In this document: positions 58,400 to 64,000 of the stretch, piece after piece
Position numbering within the stretch: position 1 is the stretch's first letter
How the letters are laid out: each line of letters starts with the position of its first letter
Assembly: GCF_029784155.1 (NCBI RefSeq)
Contig: NC_073691.1
Location: 22,839,453 to 22,903,452, forward strand
DNA from: Uranotaenia lowii
Lineage: Eukaryota; Arthropoda; Insecta; Diptera; Culicidae
Length of the DNA stretch: 64,000 bases
Reading direction: 5' to 3'
Notes under the pieces: model-generated
What the model saw: only the letters and a program-made list of their open reading frames with translations
The model's database searches: none
Told to the model about the DNA's origin: nothing
Translations under genes and position numbers: made by a program

Positions 58400-61359
58400 G
58401 CGTAACAATTCCCAAGTTTGAAATTTCCCATACAAATTTGAGGCAGTCTAATAAACACGGATACCGAAATACGTGGAGTAGTTGTAAAACATGGAATTTA
58501 TGTACATTTTGGGCTAATTCTGTACTTGTTTGAATATTTAGCCCAAATATATACTTACATTTAAAAATTATACATTTGATCATAACAGATCTCACGAAGC
58601 CATGGCGCCGGATATGGAGTTAAGAGTTATCTCAATAATACATACATATGTATCCCAACATTGATCAAACTACGGTGAATCCGAACACTCTTGGTAGATT
58701 ATCAACATACATACATACAAATCAAATCAAATGTTTTAAGTCCGTCTTGAAAAACAATTATCATATAAAAAAGACGAAGAAAGTAAATAATTTTAAAATC
58801 TAGGGATCAATTGAACTCGAAACAAACTTTTTGAAAACTCATTTTTTTAAGTTGATAGTTTACTGTTGTTTTGAAAAAACATTGCATAATGAAGTTATTT
58901 CTAACGATTGATATATTGAATCAATATTTTTGTTATATTTTTTTAACGATAGAATTTTTGTAAGTGGTGTAAAATGAATTTGGTAAATTTATCAACCAAA
59001 GTTCGAAATCTAACAAAAAAATTTTTTTTAATTCATTGAGCTAAGAGAATTTGCAACAGTTTTTAGGACATGTTATCTTTTAAAAACATTTTGGCTTAGA
59101 ATTCAAGTAAATCCAGGGATCATAAGCATTTTGATAATTAAAACCGAGTGTTGTGTCCTTTGGAAAAGAGTTTCATTTTCAGTTCCTTAAATTTTAAAAA
59201 TAAGATCAGATTTGATAATCAATTGTGTTGTCTTTAACACTTGTCTACTATTGCAACTCAAAAAGCATAACTTTAAAAAATTCCATCTGCCAAAATCGAT
59301 TCCAAAAACTTGCTCAACCCCGACAACATTCGACCAGACGGCTTAAAACTGGTGTAAGAAGCAGTTACAAAAATCGAAAATAGAAGCTCTTCGCAAAAAC
59401 GCAAATAAAAAGCCAATCAGAATGCGATTTTCTCCCATCCTCTCCCTCCATAAGTCTGTCTGTCAACCTTTCTGCGCTTAAAATAAAATCCAAATATGGA
59501 AATGTAACAGCTGATACAAACCAGATACCTCTAAAAAAACTATGGGGGACAAATCCACTTAAAAGTGTTGATAAGATGAATAACGTGATTTAAAATTGAG
59601 TTTAAACCAGACGAAATTTTGAGAAAAATTTCATCTTTGGTCTTCCAAATTATAAGAGAAAAAATCATAAAAGGTTTTAATGAAAATCAGTCTATCATCA
59701 TCCAGACATCCATCTTCAGCTGGAAACCGAAACAACCTGGGCGAAAAATAGGGAATTTTCCGGTTGAGCAATCTCGGAATGTAAATCTGTTTGGCCGGTT
59801 TTATTTTGCACCTTTCGTCAGAAAGAGAAAACAAAACCCGGGGGAAGAGGAAAAAAATGGAAGCTGATATTCAATTCAGTAGACAGAAAAAAAAACGCCT
59901 CGGTTCGAAAATTAGGAATCACAATCTTCCATGGAGTTAGCCAGGAAAAAAGGCACAAACCAAAGAACGGGACCTGGACCCTTGAAAAAAAAGGCGTCTG
60001 GAAAAACAGCTCCCTCTTTATAATAGAACCAAATGTGGGTGTTGTTTATTTCCCTCGGAATAATTCAAATAATTTGAGGCGTTTAATTGAATTGCCCTCA
60101 AGCGAATGATAAAAACAAAACCCCGGAAAAATCTCTTCCAATTATGGTTCAATTGTTTTGCAACGACAAATTGTAATAATATTTGTTTGGTTTTTTTCCT
60201 CGAATTCCTTCTTTCATCCTTCGCTTCTAAAAACTAAAAAAAAACCTTTTGATTTAAATTTCTGTTTCACAATGTCCCTGATCCATGGATTGAGCCTCAC
60301 TCGATTGATAAATTGATCAAAAATCCAATAACAACCCTTTCGGTTCCGAGATGACTCGAAAGGGAAATTCTAAGAAAGCAGATCGAAAACATTTTTGCCA
60401 ATCATGGAATGCATATTACTCTGTATTGTTAAGCCGTGGAGATTAGGGAAAGATTGGACACCATCAGCATAGTCACAAATAGACATTTTCATCCCGTTTC
60501 TTCTCATTCTGATGTTTCATTTTTTGTCACAGAAAATGAAACGAACAAACCGCACCAGATCGTGAAAACCACTTTCGATAACTATGAAAGCTTTAAAACC
60601 GGGAAAGGAAATCATTGATAAAACTTATTGAAAAAAAAAACAGTTGAAAAAGCTTTCAGACGGTTTTTTCCTTATCAGTTCAATAAATCAAGTTGATCAA
60701 ATAATAAAAGATGGATATCTTGGTGAAATAAGCAATTGAGTTTCGAGAGCTGCCTACCTTCCAGGAGTTTCATTTACCAAGAAATATTGGGTTCTTTCAG
60801 ATTTATTACCTCCAGCCTTAACATCTGTCTAGAGAGCTACTTTCTTCTCGAAAATATCGAAACTGCCTCAGTTCAGGAATGATGACGGAAAAGGGAAATA
60901 AAAAATTGATGGTTGATAATTTGAAATGGATTTTCTCTGAAATAAATTCAATTTACTTTACGAAAAATCTAATGGCTTTTCATTTTCAAGGATTGAAGTA
61001 TGATGAAATTATTTCAAAATCAATAACACTAGGCAACAAGATTTACATTTTTCCAAGGTGCTAAGAATTTGAGAGCTGATTTTGACTAATTTGGGGGCAC
61101 TGATTCCAAAAATGCAATGATTTTTTTTTTGCTAACAGCTCTTAATTTCGAGATAACTTTCGAAAATACGTAAAAGTTCATTCAATCAAATTGTGCACTT
61201 TTTTGGCATAACTGTAGAAAATTGCAAATATTTGGAAGTTGAAGGTTTTAATTCAACGAACAACTTTCCCGAAAACCAAGAGGAAAAACTCATAGAAGTT
61301 TTCTTATTGTTTATTTTTTCTCCAAATCTGCTAATACGGTAATTTTGACGAATTTGTTA
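58400..61359. other. No recognised gene; higher-complexity DNA ~59270-60700
   Basis: The first part is AT-rich. From about 59270 to 60700 the sequence is less AT-biased, with runs of A and T but no long repeat. Short frames on both strands (59619-59867, 60436-60618, 60879-61064) lack recognisable domains. It would suit intron or regulatory DNA, but nothing is diagnostic. Confidence 0.45.
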
Positions 61360-61660
61360 AGTAGGTACGAGAAATATTTCTATGATAATTTGAGATCCCC
61401 CTTTCTTTCCAGAAGGGAGATAGGAAGGTGGGAGGGGCACTCTTACATATCTCAAAAACTAATCGAGCCAATTGAACCAAATTTTGCATGGGTTGGTATA
61501 AGGTTATGAATGATAACTGTTTGCCTGATTCTATGGTATCCTTTTACCTTTTCAGTGGGAAATAAGGAGAAGAAGGTGGGCTCCCATAAAAAAATTTACA
61601 ACACAAGTAAATTATTCAAGCAAATGGATTACGAGTAATATTTCTATGATTATTGGAAAA
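61360..61660 (-). repeat. One to two units of the ~150-bp repeat family, reversed
   Basis: Read in reverse, AAATTTGGTTCAATTGGCTC followed by GATTAGTTTTTGAGATATG and a CCCCTCCCACC segment, then CTTCTGGAAAGAAAGGGGG and ATAGAAATATTTCTCGTACC, has the layout of the units at 18.6-19.95 kb. A second partial unit follows at about 61500-61660. Confidence 0.65.
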
Positions 61661-61794
61661 CTCAATCTTCCCGGATTTTTGCACATTTCGAGAACTTCTG
61701 TAAGAAATGAAGAGTTTTTGGGTTGCGAAAAAATGGGTATTCCTTTTTTCATGGCGGAGTAGGAAAGAAGAAATTGCAAGATATATTCAAAGAA

Positions 61795-62115
61795 ATTAAA
61801 AAAAACCGAAAGAACTAGAAAAAAATGAAAAAATTGAAAAAAAAAAAAGGAAGAAGTTGAAAGAAATTGAAATAAATTTATAGAAATCGATAGAAAATGA
61901 AAGTAATTGAAAGAAGTTGCAAGAAATTGAAAGAAATTGAAACAAATTGAAACAAATTTAATGAAATTGAAAGGAATTGTAAGAAATTGAAAGAAGTTGA
62001 AAGAAATTGAAAGAAATTGAAAGAAATTGAAAGAAATTGAAAGAAGTTGAAAGAAATTGAAAGAAATTGAAGAAATTGAAAAAAATTGAAAGAAATTGAA
62101 AGAAATTGAAAGCAG
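61795..62115. repeat. GAAA-rich degenerate repeat (GAAAGAAATT)n
   Basis: About 320 bp of purine-rich sequence built on GAAATTGAAA/GAAGTTGAAA words with a 10-bp period. The 175-codon minus-strand frame through it (61612-62139) is a Phe/Ser/Asn-rich translation of the repeat and is not a gene. Confidence 0.9.
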
Positions 62116-62391
62116 TTGATGAAAATAAAATATACTCATAAATTAAAAAATTAAAGATACAGACATAGAAAACTCAATGCGTTGTAATGTAATCAAATGT
62201 AAAGAAATGTAATTTGACGATGTAGGAATGAATCCTGAAAAAATAATTTAAATTTAAAGGGATTTATTGTACGGTTAGAACATAAATTTATCTGTTTCAA
62301 CTAGCTTCTGAAAAAAACAAATTTGATATTTCGAAAATAGACAAGGCCGAATTATGCCCTAAGCTGTTAAACGTAAAATTCAGTTCGTAAT

Positions 62392-62532
62392 TTATTTAAA
62401 TTTAAATTTAAATTTAAATTTAAATTTAAATTTAAATTTAAATTTAAATTTAAATTTAAATTTAAATTTAAATTCAAATTTAAATTTAAATTTAAATTTA
62501 AATTTAAATTTAAATTTTAAATTTAAATTTAT
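62392..62532. repeat. (TTTAAA)n hexamer array
   Basis: Roughly 22 copies of a self-complementary hexamer with one TTCAAA interruption near 62473 and an extra T near 62516. Being palindromic, the array can form cruciforms or slipped structures. Confidence 0.97.
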
Positions 62533-63424
62533 TTAAATGATAAACTATATCATCGTTCAAAATTCTCTGTTTTGAAGAAAATTCAAAGATAAATTAAATT
62601 ATTCTGGTTTGATTATTGATCGCTTAGTATGTATGTGCTTCATCGAGAGCAGATTGAATATTTTCCTCATGACAAATGGGAAATGATTAAAGTCTCTATA
62701 ATTCAACAACAAACAAACAAATTGGTTGTAAACATTAAAATTTTAGACATAGAATTCAAAACCAAAAATTAGATTTTATTCAGAACCACAATTCAGTGAC
62801 TCAGATCAAATTCATGATTTCAAATCAAGATTTCCGAAATAAGTTACCAATGAATTTCAAATGCAAAATTATGAATTGAGGTTACATTCAGAGCCAAATT
62901 AGGAATTGTAAAATTAATAATTCATTATCTTTAAAACACACATAATTTTTTTCTATGAAATGTAAAAAAATACAAATGTTACGCGTATTACAATTTTGAT
63001 TTATGAATAAAATTCTCATCACATCAAATATCAAAAACAGAAACGAAAATGTCCCGCTTTTTTCTGAGAAAACATTTGTGGTAAACTCAACCTTCTCCGA
63101 TTGTACCGCTTCAAAATAGTTGGTCCGTGCTTTATGAAAACGCTTCTTATAAAATCTCTCTTCGACCATTTTCAACATTTGCCAATCTTTTTTTATCCAT
63201 TTACTATTTTCAAAACTAAAGAACATGACATTCATCAATAAGGCTGTTAAAATTAAACAACACTTGTATGAAGATTTACTGACTTACACTGGAAAAACCT
63301 TAATTTAGCATCTATTTAAATTCATTGGTTCAACATAGAATATCATAAAAATATGATGTTTTTTTTCGAAATAATCAGATTTTTTCGAAAGTTTATATAA
63401 GAGAAGATAAAGTTCATAGCATTA
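62533..63424. other. No gene seen
   Basis: AT-rich. The 116-codon minus frame at 62888-63238 has no recognisable domain and a composition like the flanking DNA, so it is not called. Confidence 0.5.
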
Positions 63425-63915
63425 AAGGTTGTTAGAATATTTCCCAGACATATCCAAACCAGGCCAATCCGCGCAATTTAGTTGTTAAACCTGGCAAAAT
63501 CCGGGCATTAGATTTCAAATTTTCCAACCCAATATCCAGAAAAAATCCGGGCAAATTTGGTCAAAACCACGAAATTATTCGTTAAAAAATAAAAAGAATA
63601 AATACGCTTGAAAATATTTGTTTTTTCGTCAAAACTCATCAGTAGAACTTAAATCGTATTTAAGGCTTCCGAAAACTGATCTTGATTATTCAGTTAAAAT
63701 TTGAGAAAAAGTCGTTTTTGAACGCAAAAATATAAGAAATATAATAACTCAACTTGAGTTTTTTGTTCGGTTTTAGAAATTTCGTGAATAAATCTGTAAT
63801 AAATTAAGGCTTTTTTCTGCGAAATTTGGGCAACCTGGCCGGACCAAACTTATCCTGAATTTTGTGTCAAATCCGGGCAAGTCCGGGTAAAACAGGAAAA
63901 TCTGGTAAACTTATC
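63425..63915. mobile_element. 'CCCGG' MITE-like element, copy c (~490 bp)
   Basis: It starts AAAGGTTGTTAGAATATTT and contains AAATCCGGGCATTAGATTT, ATCCGGGCAAATTTGG, GGCAACCTGGCCGGACC, AACTTATCC and CCGGGCAAGTCCGGGTAAAAC in the same order as copy b (29933-30377), with the middle parts (TTTTTTCGTCAAAACTCATC, ATCGTATTTAAGGC) also alignable. The right end (AAAATCTGGTAAACTT) is a decayed form of the terminal TCTGACAACCT. Confidence 0.72.
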
Positions 63916-64000
63916 TTAGCATCACCATAACAATCTGATTCAGTTAAGCGTTCTCTGTGTGTGTTCTAGCGATGTTAAAATTTTTTCGATTGGAGAAAAT

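Noticed and set aside
61612..62139. 175-codon minus-strand frame
   Set aside because: Phe/Ser/Asn-rich translation of the GAAAGAAATT repeat.
62888..63238. 116-codon minus-strand frame
   Set aside because: No motif, AT-driven composition, single exon without context.

Overview
This window looks like intergenic or deep intronic DNA from an AT-rich insect genome, most likely a dipteran and quite possibly a mosquito. The basis is a Jockey-type non-LTR retrotransposon, many short inverted-repeat elements of the kind that crowd mosquito genomes, and the absence of any operon-like or closely packed gene structure. The species cannot be named from the sequence. I recognise no host protein-coding gene, no tRNA or rRNA gene and no CRISPR array. 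Almost every short open frame is a by-product of AT-rich or repetitive DNA.

The best-preserved object is a full-length Jockey-clade LINE on the minus strand (about 49638-56689). It has a 15-bp target-site duplication, an A-rich 3' tail, an intact ORF1 with three zinc knuckles, and an ORF2 with endonuclease and reverse transcriptase. ORF2 is split by a 2,547-bp DNA transposon (52344-54890) with hAT-like hallmarks: an 8-bp target-site duplication (GCTACACC) and inverted ends reading CAKGGCCGTAGGAA. Removing the insertion and one copy of the duplication puts ORF2 back in register as one 882-residue frame, so the order of events is clear. A second element with the same ends and its own 8-bp duplication lies at 25113-26740. 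A third, end-eroded relative of the 2.5-kb copy lies in reverse orientation at about 33632-35245.

Layout from left to right: a 9-bp satellite (AATTTTGAC)n at the left edge; a hairpin repeat at 3.4-3.7 kb; a foldback element with tandem ~165-bp subunits in its arms (4.86-6.25 kb); relics of a LINE (9.05-9.6 kb) and of a gypsy-type reverse transcriptase (10.2 kb); a perfect 113-bp inverted repeat (11.5-11.85 kb); small TIR elements; a ~150-bp tandem repeat block (18.5-20.05 kb); the main 1.6-kb satellite array (22.68-24.26 kb); hAT copies 1 and 3; a TIR element with subterminal ATTTTGGACC motifs (36.1-38.7 kb) that carries a LINE 3' fragment; a large foldback element (39.85-40.7 kb); a second TAGGGTAA-ended element (44.7-46.8 kb); the LINE/hAT nest; a cluster of GTGACGTCAC palindromes near 57 kb; another foldback (57.7-58.4 kb); and GAAA-rich and (TTTAAA)n simple repeats near 62 kb.

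Stretches of less repetitive, less AT-rich DNA (about 0.5-2.2, 21.5-22.5, 27.4-29.1, 41.3-41.9, 42.5-43.0 and 59.3-60.7 kb) are the likeliest places for host regulatory or untranslated sequence, but nothing in them can be assigned.
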